Part shown: piece after piece, positions 45,561 through 59,330 of the stretch
Layout: each line of letters starts with the position of its first letter
Numbering within the stretch: the stretch's first letter is position 1
Assembly (NCBI RefSeq): GCF_032884065.1
Contig: NC_088879.1
Coordinates: 21,624,038 to 21,688,037 of the forward strand
Length of the DNA stretch: 64,000 nt
Direction: 5' to 3'
Source: Artemia franciscana
Lineage: Eukaryota > Arthropoda > Branchiopoda > Anostraca > Artemiidae
The notes under the pieces: generated by a model
Seen by the model: the letters and a program-made list of their open reading frames with translations, nothing else
Databases searched by the model: none
What the model was told of the DNA's origin: nothing
Program-made: the position numbers and the translations under genes

Positions 45561-47095
45561 CCGCTGAACCTTCTATTGACCCTAGTACTAAGAAGAACAT
45601 GGTTACGAAAATAGAAGGATCTGGTATGAGAGTTCAAAGTGAAGACATCTAAAATCAGATGTCTTAAGGACGACTCAGACGGCGTTCGTAAAGTCGTTCG
45701 CAAAGTGTGTTTCCGTACAGTTTTCACCGCTCATATAAGCCTTGCACTTTACGTGCGTTTTGAGCAGCAAACTATTCAAATTTCTGAAGCATGTCATATT
45801 TCTAAGAAAAAGTCTTGAAGAAATAAGGAGCTTGGGGGTGTGAGTATAGTTTAATGAGGCATAAGGGCTTTTTACATATTCTGTTTTCAGGATCAAGCAT
45901 TTTCCATCTATTCTGTCAATTCTCTTTGTCTTTTCTCATGCTGAGTTGACTAACTAATGAAAAGAAAGTTTTACAATGCATGAACAGCTTGAGATGCATG
46001 GGGTATATCATAGGCTACAAGTACCCCTTGAATATTTCCCCTGGAAACTTCTCTTCCATAGAAAATCCCCCAAGCAAAAAATCCCACCCTAAGTTTTTCG
46101 CATATTTCCAAATAACAAAGACTATATGTGAACAATAGGCATATTGCGTAACTTACACGACTTCACCCAAGAAATATGATGGGTCATACCATCCCAAAGG
46201 CACACTTATTGGACATTTCAACTATGCTGAATAAAAAGGCTATTTCAAAATTTCGATAAGTAGTCTCTGGGGAAAAAAGGCATGGGAGGCGGGCTAGTTA
46301 CCCCCCAATCTTTCTGGTTACTCAAAAGTGCTCCTGGTCTTCTATGATCAATGGTTCCACACGATTACCCCTGGGGAAAACAAACAAATAAACACACATC
46401 CGTGATCTTACTTCTGGCAAAAAATACAAATTTCACATTTTTGTAGATAGGAGCTTAAAACTTCTTCATGGTTTTCTGATATGTTGAATCTGATGGTGTT
46501 ATCTTAATTAAGACTGCTTAAATTTTAGGGATGTTTCCCACTTTTTCAAAAATCCGACCAATTTTCCCAGGCTCGTGGCTTTTGGTGGTTAACATAAAAC
46601 TTATTAAATTATATATATTTACAATCAGCATAAAACCTATTCTTTTGGAGTATTCACTGGTATCAAAATTCCGTTTTTTAGAGTTTCAGTTATTTCTGGA
46701 CCAAGTCACTCCTTATTTACAGTCCGTTAATACCAACTGTTTGATTACAATTGTCATTAGCCATTTTTCATGTCTCCATCACAATTTTGCTTTTAATCTC
46801 TTGTATTCTTCTCTTTTAGCTTCCTGAAGTCTCCTATTTGTGCAACTATACCTTTCATTATTTCAATCAGTGGTAAACTGTAAAATTCGAAAAATTTGAA
46901 AGAATTGTACTTTTCTTCACCAGAAAACACGAAAGTATTTTTCCTTTAGTTTATCTTGAAATAATATTGTTTTATCTAACATTTCTTGATTGCAAATACA
47001 TCAGCTGAAGATCTTGGCGTTAGCCAGGATAGAAAACTGAAAATTTCATCGGTTGTAATAAGTCGTATGGGTAATAACCGTGGTCGTGGACTTGA
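45561..47095. other. C-rich dispersed repeat and unassigned sequence
   Basis: 46000-46650 is another copy of the dispersed repeat (TCTCTGGGG-AAA, CACACATCCGTGATC, TTCACATTTTTGTAGATAGG, TGAATCTGATGGTG). The rest shows no gene. Confidence 0.6.
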
Positions 47096-47098
47096 TGT

Positions 47099-47263
47099 TT
47101 AAATCTTCTTCCGATAATAAATCAAGTGTAAAGTGACTAGGCCCCCAAGGGTAGCAGGCGTGGCGGATTCTCGGCAAAATTCAAGAAGATCTTTGAAGAT
47201 TACATCAAGTTGTGTATTCCCACCAGCTGTCAGAATTCTTACAATTGATTCTAATTTGGGCCT
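47099..47263 (-). CDS. Unassigned 55-codon frame, possible terminal exon
   Basis: Minus strand, after an in-frame stop: RPKLESIVRILTAGGNTQLD, VIFKDLLEFCRESATPATLG, GLVTLHLIYYRKKI, stop. The composition is protein-like, with helix-like hydrophobic spacing, unlike nearby junk frames. No start codon, and the acceptor candidates (ATAAAG or AAATTAG) lack a pyrimidine tract. I recognise no family. It could be the last exon of a gene, a pseudogene or part of a transposon. Confidence 0.3.
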   Translation of the reverse strand, partial: RPKLESIVRILTAGGNTQLDVIFKDLLEFCRESATPATLGGLVTLHLIYYRKKI

Positions 47264-48193
47264 TTATAAATACGATTGATGATAACTCATTTGCGTTCCC
47301 ATTATAATAAACAATAGTTAGGTACTTTCCAGAAGAAAAACGATATTCAACCAAAATTAAAAAAAAAGAAGAAGAAAATCTGTCTTTGAGAGTTTGGCCA
47401 GGGAAAATAAAAATTGCATAAGTGCATAACATTCATATAGTTAAAAATTTCATAAGAGCGTGAGAATGGCCACATGGCGGTAACTTTGTAAAATCATAAT
47501 AGCCTGTGATTTCTAAGCGTTCATCATTTGTCCCAATCCTTAGTCACAACAATTACTGAAATACTGGAGACTTAGGTAAAACTCTGAATAAAGGAGGCTG
47601 TTAGTTGTGCAGCTTGCCAGTATTGATTAAGATTTGATTAGGACAGAAGTGAAGGCACAGGGACGGGGAATGATATGCTTAGGGATATGCTGATATGCTG
47701 TCGAGATGCTAAGGGAAGCAGGGCATAGGACTTTGGGCTGGTGGGAGAGGGTATAGATTCCCTCAAGGTCTTCCACCAAGCCCATTTGAGAGCTCTGAAG
47801 ATTTGGCTAGCTGAGTGGACTGGACAGGAGGCGGGTTGCACTGACGGATATTCAATAAGAGAGAAATGAAGTGAAAATACTGCTTAAAAATAGGAATTTT
47901 CTATTTTAGTTGTATGACAGTTTTCATAAGCGAAAGCCGTCTCATCTCGAATATTTGTCTAGTATAATTTAGCGTAATAGCAACGGATTATTTTAAATTA
48001 AAATTAGATCTGTAATTCCATTTTATGTACTTGACTAAAAAGGTCAACAGTAATATTTTTCTAAATTAGGTAACTATTTTTACAGAGTACATCACCGTTT
48101 CCCAAATGCATCTAGATTTGCAAAAAAAAAGTGAGGTAGACAATAATACCGCAGAAGGACAAAGAAACAAATTTATTTGAACCTAAAAATCAC

Positions 48194-48413
48194 TCAAAGA
48201 TCTCCATGCTTATAATCACAAGCTTCTTTTAGCCTTTGTTCTAGATACTTCAGTTTCGACTGGAGCGTTGACTGGACTGGAAAATCAATCGAGGGAACTG
48301 TTACCACTTTGTAACCTTTAGATTCTAAGAGTCTTCTATACAAGGAACACAGTCCAATTGGATGAACTGATCCTAAACAGAGATCCTTATAACCTAGTAC
48401 CACTACAGCAACC
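48194..48413 (-). CDS. FASTKD-family protein, last exon (RAP domain)
   Basis: Acceptor ATTATTTCCAG precedes 48413; the stop TGA is at 48196-48194. 73 codons: VAVVVLGYKDLCLGSVHPIG, LCSLYRRLLESKGYKVVTVP, SIDFPVQSTLQSKLKYLEQR, LKEACDYKHGDL. This is a RAP domain: 'RVAV-VLGYKD', then 'L-RRLLE--GYKVV-VP---F', then 'KLKYLEQRLK'. RAP domains are RNA-binding and sit at the C-terminus of FASTK/FASTKD proteins, which control mitochondrial mRNA processing and stability. The first G completes Arg with the previous exon. Which FASTKD paralogue is not clear; FASTKD1-like is possible. Confidence 0.85.
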
Positions 48414-48589
48414 CTGGAAATAATAACAGTCATTTCACACAAAATAAATCCAATACTGCATTTTGAAATATCTAAAGCAACTGCCAATTTGTGGTGCCTA
48501 CAAGCAAAAATAAGGAAAATACAATATTTGGAGAAGGACACATCAATAAGAACCAGAGCTTGAAAATCAGGCACACTACGGGAGGGGGA

Positions 48590-49075
48590 AGGGTAGAGTT
48601 TCAGTGTTTGACAGCGTTTTCGTCTTATTCCCCAATTTCTTTTTTTTCAATTTGGAAAATTTAGCACTAAATGAAAACAAGATCCATAATTTTTTTTTTT
48701 AATCCACCCATTTAAAAGGGTTAGGTCTAAGGGTCAAATAGTTAGACATTCCAATTAAATGACAGAACAGCTCAAACTGAAGTAACTGAGGTTTCTATTC
48801 CTAACTAGTTGTAAATTTATTGAATCATTTTGTAACTTCAAATGGTAATTGTCTTATATATTATATAAACTTCTGATTTTGTTAAAGGAGACAAGGGGAA
48901 ATTTAAGGGTTCTGATTAGGTTTATAATTTATTTTGACATATCTACTGATGCCTTTAAGCGAGAGTTAAACTAACAAGAGCTAAGAGCTCATATGGCACT
49001 TGTGACAAGGCAAGAAGAGCTAAGAGCCAAGAGCTCATATGAAATGAGCTCTAACAAAATTCTAAGAATCAATAG
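48590..49075. other. Intron sequence, no feature recognised
   Basis: Contains a short direct duplication, AAGAGCTAAGAGC-AAGAGCTCATATG, at 48970-49045. Confidence 0.5.
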
Positions 49076-49079
49076 ATTG

Positions 49080-50880
49080 ATTTAAAAGGAAAATCAGAGG
49101 CTTAATGCCGGTCAGGATTTAAAATAACAGCTCTGAGTCATGATGTCCTTCTAAATATCAAAATTCATCAAGATCTGATCACCCACTCGTAAGTTATAAA
49201 TACCTAATTTTTTCTAATTTTTCCTCTCCCTTTAGCCCACCAGATGGTCGAATCTGAGAAAACGACTTTATCAAGTCAATTTGTGCAGCTCCTTGACACG
49301 CCTACCAATTTTCATCATCCTAGCACGTCCAGAAGCACCAAACTCGCCAAATCACTGAACCCCTCCCCCTAACTCCCCCAAAGAGAGGGAATCCAGTACG
49401 GTTACGTCAATCACGTATCAAGGACATTTGCTTATTCTATCCACCAAGCTTCATCCCGATTCCTCCACTCCAAGTGTTTTCCAAGATTTCCCCCTCCAAA
49501 TCCCCCCCAATGTCAAAAGATCTGGTCGGGATTTGAAATAAGAGCTCTGAGACATGAATTCCTTCTAAATATCAAATATCATTAAGATCCGATCACCTAT
49601 TCGTAAGATAAAAATACCCCAATTTTCACGTTTTCCAAGAATTCCGGTTTCCCCCCTCCAACTCCCCACAATGTCACAGGATCTGGTCTGAATTTAAAAT
49701 TAGAGATTTAAAGCACAATATCTTTCTAAATATAAAATTTCATTAAGATCTGGTCACCCTTTCGTAAGTTACAAATACCTCATTTTTCAAAATTCCCCCC
49801 CCCCCAACTCCACCAAAGAAAGTAGATCCGGTCCGGTTATGTCAGTCACATATCTTAGACAGATTTTTATTCTTCCCATCCAGTTTCATCTTGATCTCTC
49901 CGCTTTAAGTATTTTCCAAGATTTCCACCCCCACCCCCTAATGACGCTGGATCCGGTTGAGATTTAAAATAAGAGATCTGAGTTACGAGGTCCTTCTAAA
50001 TATGAAGTTTCATGAAGATCCGATCACTCCTTCGTAAGTTAAAAATACGTCATTTTTCTAATTTTTCAGAATGAACCCCCCTCCCCCAATAGAGCGAATC
50101 CATTCCAATTATGTAAATCACGTATCTAAGACTTCTGCTCATTTTTCCCACCAAGTTTCATCCCGATCCCTCCAATCTAAGCGTTTTCCATCATTTTAGG
50201 TTCCCCCACCCCAAACTCCCCCCAATGTCACCAGATCCAGTTGGGATTTAAAATAAGAGCTTTAAGACATGATATCCTTCTAAATATCAAATTTCATTGA
50301 GATCTGATCACCCGTTCGTAAGTTAAAAATACCTCATTCAGAATTTTCAGAATTAACCGGGATTTTCAGAATTAACCCCCCCCCCCCTCAAACTACCCCA
50401 AAGAGAGCGTGTCCGTTTCGGTTATGTCAATCATGTATCTAGGACATGTGCTTATTTTTCCCAACAAGTTTCATCCCGATCCCTCCACTCTAAGTGTTTT
50501 CCAAGATTTTAGGTTTCCCCTCCCAACTCCCCCCAATGTCACCGGATCCGGTCGGGATTTAAAATAACAGCTCTGAGACACGATATCCATCTAAACATCA
50601 AATTTCATTAAGATCTGATCAACCATTCGTAAGTTAAAAATACTTCATTTTTTCTATTTTTTCCGAATTAATGGGCCCCCACTCCACCCCCTCCCACAGA
50701 TGGTCAAATCGGAAAAAAGACTATTTCTAATTTAATCTGGTCCGGTCCCTGATAAGCCTGCCAAATTTCATCGTCCTAGCTTACCTGGAAGTGCCTAAAG
50801 TAGCAAAACCGGGACCAACAGACCGACAGACAGACCGACCGACAGACCGACAGAATTTGCGATTGCTAAATGTCACTTGG
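49080..50880 (+). repeat. Tandem repeat of ~290-bp units ending in a CAGACCGA tract
   Basis: Five to six units, each with GGGATTTAAAATAAGAGCTC, CTTCTAAATATCAAATTTCA, TTAAGATC-GATCACCC-TTC, GTAAGTTAAAAATACCTCAT, GGTTATGTCAATCACGTATC, AAGTTTCATCCCGATCCCTC. Unit starts near 49105, 49527, 49692 (partial), 49950, 50234 and 50545. Both edges carry a related module (ATGGTCGAATC-GA...; CACGCC-ACCAATTTTCATCATCC near 49240-49330 and 50700-50790). The right edge ends in CAGACCGACAGACAGACCGA and TTGCGATTGCTAAATGTCAC. It is in an intron of the FASTKD gene. No protein. Confidence 0.85.
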
Positions 50881-51708
50881 TTAATATCAAGGGCCATAAA
50901 AACTTACTGCCCATATTGACATATTTTGACAAAAAAATTAAAACAATTTTGACAACAAAATGGCAAAAGGACTAGCAGCATACTGAGTCTTTTTATATGC
51001 ATTTTGTTAAGTAATATTTCGCAGTAAAAAAGAAGAAAAATCACGAGAGCAATTACTCCCGAACTCTATAAAAAAGTTCAACAATCTGGTTTTCTGAATA
51101 CACGTTAGAATATGGACGATTTTAGAACCGGTCCCAACTATAGTCAGACATAGCACTTTGAATATATTAGACTTTCCCTGAATTAGATAACATTGCATGA
51201 ACAGGGGTACGCATACGAGAGTTGTCAAATCACCGTTCGTGCGCCAATGCTGGGTTAAAATTTACACATCAAAGCCTCAAATTTTAGTTAGGTGATGCGA
51301 CTATACAGGATATAAAGATTTTACTCCTTAGGTAAGATCAAATTCATAAATTATTCTATCTGGAATTTCAACTGATTCCATTTCTATGAACTTATCTTTT
51401 TTCAATTTAACTTCCTTACTTTATCAGCTTTGTTGTTTATTGAAAATAATAAACTGCATTGATGCAATCAATAAATGCTATTTATAGCTAAAATAGCTTT
51501 TCGTTTCATTTGATTTCGACGTCACTTAATTAAAACGAATTTCAAACGACTAAAGACTTGAAGGATTAAGTAGTTCATAATAAGATTTAATAGCTTTTGA
51601 AAATATAAAATGTATCAATATATAGTTACCACCTGTAACAAGGCATGTGCCTCTATCATATCAACGCAAAAACAATTACAAACTCCATAAAACTGTACTG
51701 GAAGTAAT

Positions 51709-51829
<121 letters not shown>

Positions 51830-51950
51830 CATTGGAAGCAGAAATATTAAAATGATTGGAATCTGTATTTTTTTGAACTTAAAAAGAAACTGAGAAGACA
51901 TACATAAGTAGAAATATATAGAGGACATATAGAAGCAGAAATACACCTAC

Positions 51951-52050
51951 CTCGACACGTCACGGGGTATTGGTTGACATTCCAGATTGGACAGGTCATA
52001 ACGGTCTAATGGGAGTGGATGAAATTTTCTATCTAGTATACATTCAGCAT
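51951..52050 (-). CDS. FASTKD-family protein, penultimate exon
   Basis: Acceptor TTGATTTCAG and donor GTAGGTGT. The 100 bases read AECILDRKFHPLPLDRYDLS, NLECQPIPRDVS. 'AECILD-K--PLP' is the block between the FAST_2 region and the RAP domain in FASTKD proteins. Two bases at the 5' side complete GAT (Asp) with the exon at 56642, and AG at the 3' side completes Arg with the RAP exon, so both junctions are in phase. Confidence 0.85.
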
Positions 52051-52059
52051 CTGAAATCA

Positions 52060-53069
52060 ATATCTACGTTATCGCAATTATCTAATCACCTGGAAAAATT
52101 AATTCTTGCATTAAACCTCTCTCTTTTACCATAGCTTTATATTAACTTTTTAAGTTCCGTCGTAAAATTATCTTAGAAACAATCATTATTCAAATCTTAC
52201 AAGTATACAGTAACACATTGAGGAGAGGGAAATGACAAAATATGACGCGTTGAAGAAAAATTCCAAATTTTTCTTGAGGGGTGGGGTGAAGCGTAGTTAG
52301 AAGTCTATTTATGTGTTTTCTAATATAGAATAGTTAAAAAAGTAAGGATCTTTGCTCCCATAGCACTTTACAACCAGAACATCCTTCATAAGAAACAACA
52401 TATAGTAAAACAAATATCAAAATAAACAGATAAAATGCAAAGTTACAACGAAAAAAAAAACCAGATTCGAATGTAATAGAAGGGATAAGTAAAGGGGGAA
52501 AGGTTAAGGCAAACGCTGCTACCCATTCCCATCATCTTTATAGCTGTAGCTCGTTCTTTCCAAGGTTCTGCTGCCATTTCTAAATAAACAAGTACTACAT
52601 CCCATGACTCACTCAAAACAGATTCTCTGTCATACACGATTTAGAAACAAGTTTATTATAGATTCCAACAAACAGGTAGAACAATCCAAATGTTCAAAAG
52701 CTAAACACTTTGCCGTGGCGAAACAAACAAGCGGTTTAAGTGCCAGGCAGTAGCTTGGTACTTAAAATGTAGTGATAAGCTCCAATAATGACCTGTTTTG
52801 TCAAATCTATAGTTGGAAAAATAAAACTGATTTACTCTTAAGTAACCTTAAAATTAATATTAATCTCCTAAATTGATTAGTTAATCTGATAGAAGCTCAG
52901 AGCTAGTTTCATAGTTATTGACATATATTACGCTTCAACAATTCTTATCGTGCAGGACAGAGCGACAAGCTTCAAAAAGTCACTTGGATAAAATCAATTT
53001 ATTTTCTACAATGAGAGCAAATGTCACTTGGATTCCTTCTTATAAGTTGTAAGTTTTCTGAATAAATAA

Positions 53070-53124
<55 letters not shown>

Positions 53125-54880
53125 GAGGGAATGTCAAAAATAAACAAGTAACAAGAAAATGTGTTTTCTGTTTTGCTACTCCTTTGAAGTTAGGTTTCTA
53201 GGGTAATGGAAAAATAGCATTTGGCTGAAAAAAAAAACGAAAAAGAATAAGAATAATGTTCAGGGAGCCGAAAAGACATTAAGTATTCTTCAAGAAATAA
53301 CATATTAAGCTAAAATACTGTCAATGGTCTTTCACTGGTCAAGGTTTTGACAATTTTAGCATAAAACTTAAATCCTTCTTAAATCATACTAAAAATAAAA
53401 AACCCAAAAAAGCAAGCAAAATTATTGTTTTAGTACCTGAAAAGTCATTAGACAACATATAAATTAACAGACTGTTTAGGAGATAATTTATTGCTCTCGC
53501 CAGCCGTAATATTCATAGACATTAAAATTGAATTGAACTCCAAAATAAAGATTAAACTCCAGAAATAAAATATTTCTTTCTATAAACTTATCTGCTTCTG
53601 AACAAAATAATCATAAAATATCTCGGTTACAACCAAAATCATTCAGTGGGTATTATTTTGTGGAAATCTTGTTGAATTAAGCGAAAAAAAAAACACATGG
53701 TAAAACACTTTATGTTTCTACTACATAAGAACAATAGTCTTATTTTTTCATTCCTTCAGTAAAACCCTATTTTTGCACAAGCCTTCCAGTACATGAAACT
53801 ACGCCCAGTCAGTTGATTTCCGCTATTTTTATGGATGTTTTTGTCGAAGTATCACTTTCAATTTGTACGTCCACTGAAACACTTCTTTTGTTTACTAAAA
53901 GGCCGATTAACAATGAGATTTTCTACTAATATCAGGATTTAGCTAGCGCTAATTTGAGCCAATCAGAACTTTTCATAAACTTTCTTAGCCAATAAAAAAA
54001 TCTATGAGAAATATAATTGGCTCAAATTAGCACTAGCTAAATAATGTTAATAGTAAAGTATCACTGTGAATGGGCATTAAACGTAATATCTAGTCGCCGC
54101 CTTTTAAATAAATGAGCCCGTAATTGATATTCTAGCCAACCAAAAAGAGACTTCTGATTATAATTTTTCTTTTGTTAATTCCTTTTGTTTTAATGTTATT
54201 TTCAACTAAAGTAGATCTAGATAATAGTTGTAAAGAACTCTCGCATAATCTTTAACTACTACTATATTGCCTCAACTCTATTTCACCAATTTGACCTTAA
54301 TAAATTTGCCTAAAAACGACCATAAAACAAACCGTTAGTTTTGATTTATGGCTCAAAGGTTAAAGTACCGAGTCTATTAATAATAATTTTCTATAATGAT
54401 TAGTGCGTGTATGGTTGCAACTTACTGCCTTATTCAGTGATAACAATTAAAGGTGAGGGACATATGCCTCCAACTACATCTTGGAAAATATTTCTTTTTT
54501 TTTCGGGGGGAGGGGAGGGGGGCTTGTTACCTTTGAAAAATAGTTTTTATTGGTATTTTCATTGAACAACTTAAAAACGACAAGCTCACTCCCCTAGATT
54601 TTGATACCCCTCCCTTCTCTAAAATGAAAATATAAATCTATGCCGCTGCTTTTATTTAAAAAAAAATATCAATACAGCTCTACTAAGAATTTTTCTCCAT
54701 TTCTTTCTTTTCCCAGTAGCCAATTACTCAACTAGGATCTAATGTCGACTAATTTAATAACACACTTTCACTCACTTTTATTAGGTTGGTTGAGTCATGA
54801 GCAGTATAATGTACAGCTTAAACTAAGGTTGGTACACACATAGAACCTTTCAGAAATATGCATTAATATATGAGGTGCAG
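52060..54880. other. Intron of FASTKD gene, no gene recognised
   Basis: AT-rich, with a poly-A run at 53068-53117. 53930-54040 has an inverted pair (TTAGCTAGCGCTAATTTGAG and CTCAAATTAGCACTAGCTAA), a possible small fold-back element or MITE. Confidence 0.5.
53938..54042. repeat. Small inverted repeat, possible MITE
   Basis: TTAGCTAGCGCTAATTTGAGCC at the left is matched inverted by GGCTCAAATTAGCACTAGCTAA at the right; inside, AGAACTTTTCATAAACTTTC is not well matched. About 105 bp in all; a TTA-like flank cannot be proved as a target duplication. Confidence 0.45.
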
Positions 54881-55040
54881 ATAACTTCGAAGACCACACT
54901 GCCTTTCCATGACGAAAGTAAAACAGTTCAAAATAGGGATGAAACCTTTTAATTGACAGTGAATATACACAAAAATTATTTAACAGGATATTTCGAACAC
55001 TTATACAGTGTTCATCATCAGCAGTAAAAGTTTTAGATCG
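54880..55040 (-). mobile_element. Penelope-type terminal fragment
   Basis: AAGACCACACTGCCTTTCCAT at 54892-54912 equals, inverted, the tail right of the element at 3003-5150. It is followed by TTGACAGTGAATATACAC..., GGATATTTCGAACAC and ATCATCAGCAG, laid out like the 3.0-3.1 kb terminal repeat (CAGTGAATCAAC..., AATATTTCGG...CTTCAGC) but with different stem sequence. No RT is left nearby. Confidence 0.65.
54991..55021 (-). ncRNA. Hammerhead-ribozyme-like fold, second Penelope terminus
   Basis: Minus strand: CUGAUGA, one extra U, GAACACU / AGUGUUC stem of seven pairs with a short loop, GAAA. The layout is the same as at 3075-3105, including the single extra base, while the stem sequence is fully different; the pairing is therefore kept by compensating change. 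Stem III is not clear. Confidence 0.45.
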
Positions 55041-56212
55041 AGAATGGATTCCAAACTATTTTGGTGGGATAAAAAAGTTTCTTGAATGGATTACATGAAC
55101 TTACCGACGCTCAACATGTCATTGAGAAGTTTACTAGCCTGGAGCTTAAGCGAGTCTCGTTTACATGTTACCGATTTAGAAAGTTGGCTACCACGATATT
55201 AACAATTCTATTTACATTTCGGTATTGGATATATTTTTCTCTGAGGCAATAAGCAAAACCTAATAAACTGAGTGATTTAAATTCGAATTACACCTGAGTT
55301 CCTAAAACATAGTTTCAGACTTTTAAGCTAACTAAATTCCATGCTGTCGAAACTTCGAAATTTAGACATAAATTTGGACTTCGAAACTAGTTATTTTTTC
55401 ATTTTTTTTTGCCCAAGGTCATAACAAGGAACGCACAGTCATAGCGACATGAATAGGGCTGATATGAAGCGAAGGTTATTTCCCGTATACCTTTTCTAAA
55501 TCGACATTGATAGCACCAAGTGCAATATGGTATCAAACCAGCCCCTATAGGAAGGTATGAAAGATACGAAAACAGAACAGTTTTATCCAAACAGTGAAGA
55601 TAAAATTTGAACTATAATCGGAAAAGCCCAACCGTCCAAAGTTATATACTAAACTTTATAAATAAAAAATGATGGGGGGAAACGTTATTTGTCATTTTCC
55701 CTCGTTTTTAGCTAGTAACAACGTATCTTTGAACTGAATCAGATTCAGTTGACATAGGGTTCCAAAGATGGTCCTGAAATAATCATACTGTTTTGTCTGA
55801 ATTTATTTTTCACCGCCAAAAACAATCCCTTTTTTCAAATTTTGCGGCTGTTTATCATTAATTAAAACAATTAAGTTCGTTTTATAGATGTTTAGGACGA
55901 ATTTGATACCTAAAACAAACAAAAATAATTGAATCGCAGCCAATGCAACATACACCTATGAAACAAGGCTAAAAAAAGACTGACTCGTAATATTTCCCAA
56001 TATTTGCAGAATTTTGAAAAACTAAGACTTTATTTAAGACATAAAAACTCACGCAAAAACAATTAGGATGCTGTTTTAGTAGACGAATAGTCCTTTAACA
56101 GCCTGCTCAAAACAACAAAACTATAGATTCGGCATCTCAATAGTATTAAACGAGCAATAATATAGACAGCTTTTGGCACATTGAAATTCTTGAGAAGTTA
56201 AACTTGAGAAGT
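55040..56212. other. Intron of FASTKD gene, no feature recognised
   Basis: No open frame with a recognisable product. Confidence 0.5.
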
Positions 56213-56330
56213 TAATTTAGGAGGCAGAAGAAAATTACCAAGCGAAGCAATAACTGATTGAGACAATTTAGTGGCATCTTCTGACCGTCTTAATTCCAGA
56301 TCCAAAACAAACCTCTTAGCTGCTGGACTT
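56213..56330 (-). pseudogene. Duplicated partial FASTKD exon
   Basis: Minus strand SSPAAKRFVLDLELRRSEDA, TKLSQSVIASLGNFLLPPK repeats residues of the exon at 56642-56806, with a few amino-acid changes. The copy stops being alike after LLPPK and reads LTSQV and a stop, with no donor. It lies between the true exon and the next one, in the same direction, so it is a failed tandem exon duplication or an exon skipped in splicing. Confidence 0.75.
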
Positions 56331-56641
56331 GAGTCCCATTTTTCAAATTTTGGGTCTATATTTATCATGGAGTATGTACTACGGTCTTTGTATTAGTAAC
56401 ATCAACAATTTTTCATTTGTTTTGGGCTTTGATAGTAAATAAATCAAAGACAAAAAAAATTATATCATAAGAGGATGTCGATTTCAATTGCCACATTTGG
56501 GGAAATATGTTATACATAAAGAAAAACTGGGAAATAAGGAAAGAGAAAATAGCTAGAGAAAAGGCCATATGGCCCGCCATTAAAGAATAAAAATGCCAAA
56601 GAGATTCAGGTATTACTAAACATGGCGAACAAATGCCTTAC

Positions 56642-56806
56642 CTACAAGAATTCCAGGAACTGGAGTACTTAAAACTTTCAAAAATTTAGGAGGCAGAAGA
56701 AAATTACTAAGGGAGTCAATAACTGATTGAGACAATTTAGTGACATCCTCTGGCCTTCTTAATTCCAAATCCAAAACAAACTTCTTAGCTGCTGATGAAT
56801 TCAATT
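56642..56806 (-). CDS. FASTKD-family protein, internal exon (FAST_2-like region)
   Basis: Acceptor TTTTCTTCTAG and donor GTAAGGCA. 165 bases: LNSSAAKKFVLDLELRRPED, VTKLSQSVIDSLSNFLLPPK, FLKVLSTPVPGILV. The last G makes Asp with the following exon to give GILVDAECILD, the FASTKD block. The first two bases complete Glu with the exon at 60017. The helical region before DAECILD corresponds to the FAST_2 domain. Confidence 0.8.
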
Positions 56807-56809
56807 CTA

Positions 56810-58721
<1,912 letters not shown>

Positions 58722-59106
58722 ATATACATTATATATTTTTTATTATTATATATTATTATATATTTTATTTATTAGCTTTTAATTTTGCTGCCAATACCTG
58801 CAGCAAAGAAAAGAATATCGGCCTCCTAACAATTTCAGAGCAAAAAAAAAGAAGAAGAACAAGTGGAATAAGTGTGAGACTTAAAGTGGAATAAGTGTGA
58901 AATTTAAAGTGTCTTGAATTAACCGAAGAAGGAAATATTTAAATTTCATTAAAACTACGAGATATCGAAACATATTAGCGCGGATAATCTGAATATAAAT
59001 GATAAATAAAAATATAATAAACAAAAACATAAATCCAACTAAGGACAACAAACCACAAAATTCTTTTAGTTTTTTTTTGCTATGTTTGCCTCAAGGTTCG
59101 AAAGAG

Positions 59107-59165
59107 AAGGGGACGGAAAAGGAGGGTTTGAACCACAGTTCCCAGAGTATCAGGTAAAGCTTTAT
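59107..59165 (-). other. tRNA-like A and B boxes, possible SINE head
   Basis: Minus strand: GTGCTGTGGATAAAGC (A-box-like) followed about 35 bases later by GGTTCAAACCC (exact B box). No cloverleaf forms. Likely a tRNA-derived SINE head or chance. Confidence 0.35.
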
Positions 59166-59199
59166 CCACAGCACTGTTAGCAGGAAGTTAGAATATAGA

Positions 59200-59330
59200 T
59201 TTTGAAAGTAGAATTATCATCCAGTATAGTACCTAGGAATCTACATACCCTTTCCAATGTCCTAGAGCTTTCCATATTAGATGTTTGAATTCTATTTAAT
59301 GAGATAAACTTAATCCACTTCTGAAAAAAA
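59200..59330 (-). pseudogene. LINE RT scrap
   Basis: Minus strand KWIKFISLNRIQTSNMESSR, TLERVCRFLGTILDDNSTFK. 'LERV--FLG--LDD--TFK' is the block after the RT catalytic box of Jockey/CR1-type LINEs. It looks like an exon (acceptor-like TTTTTCAG, donor-like GTATGT), but the FASTKD frame joins across it without it. Confidence 0.55.

Noticed and set aside
52443..52637. Minus frame ESWDVVLVYLEMAAEPWKER...
   Set aside because: Protein-like in part, but no splice site fits the FASTKD phases and the known exons join without it. Could be an unseen transposon piece.
59250..59323. Exon-like unit between acceptor TTTTTCAG and donor GTATGT
   Set aside because: Its reading continues past the donor as a LINE RT block, and the exons at 60017 and 56642 join in phase without it.
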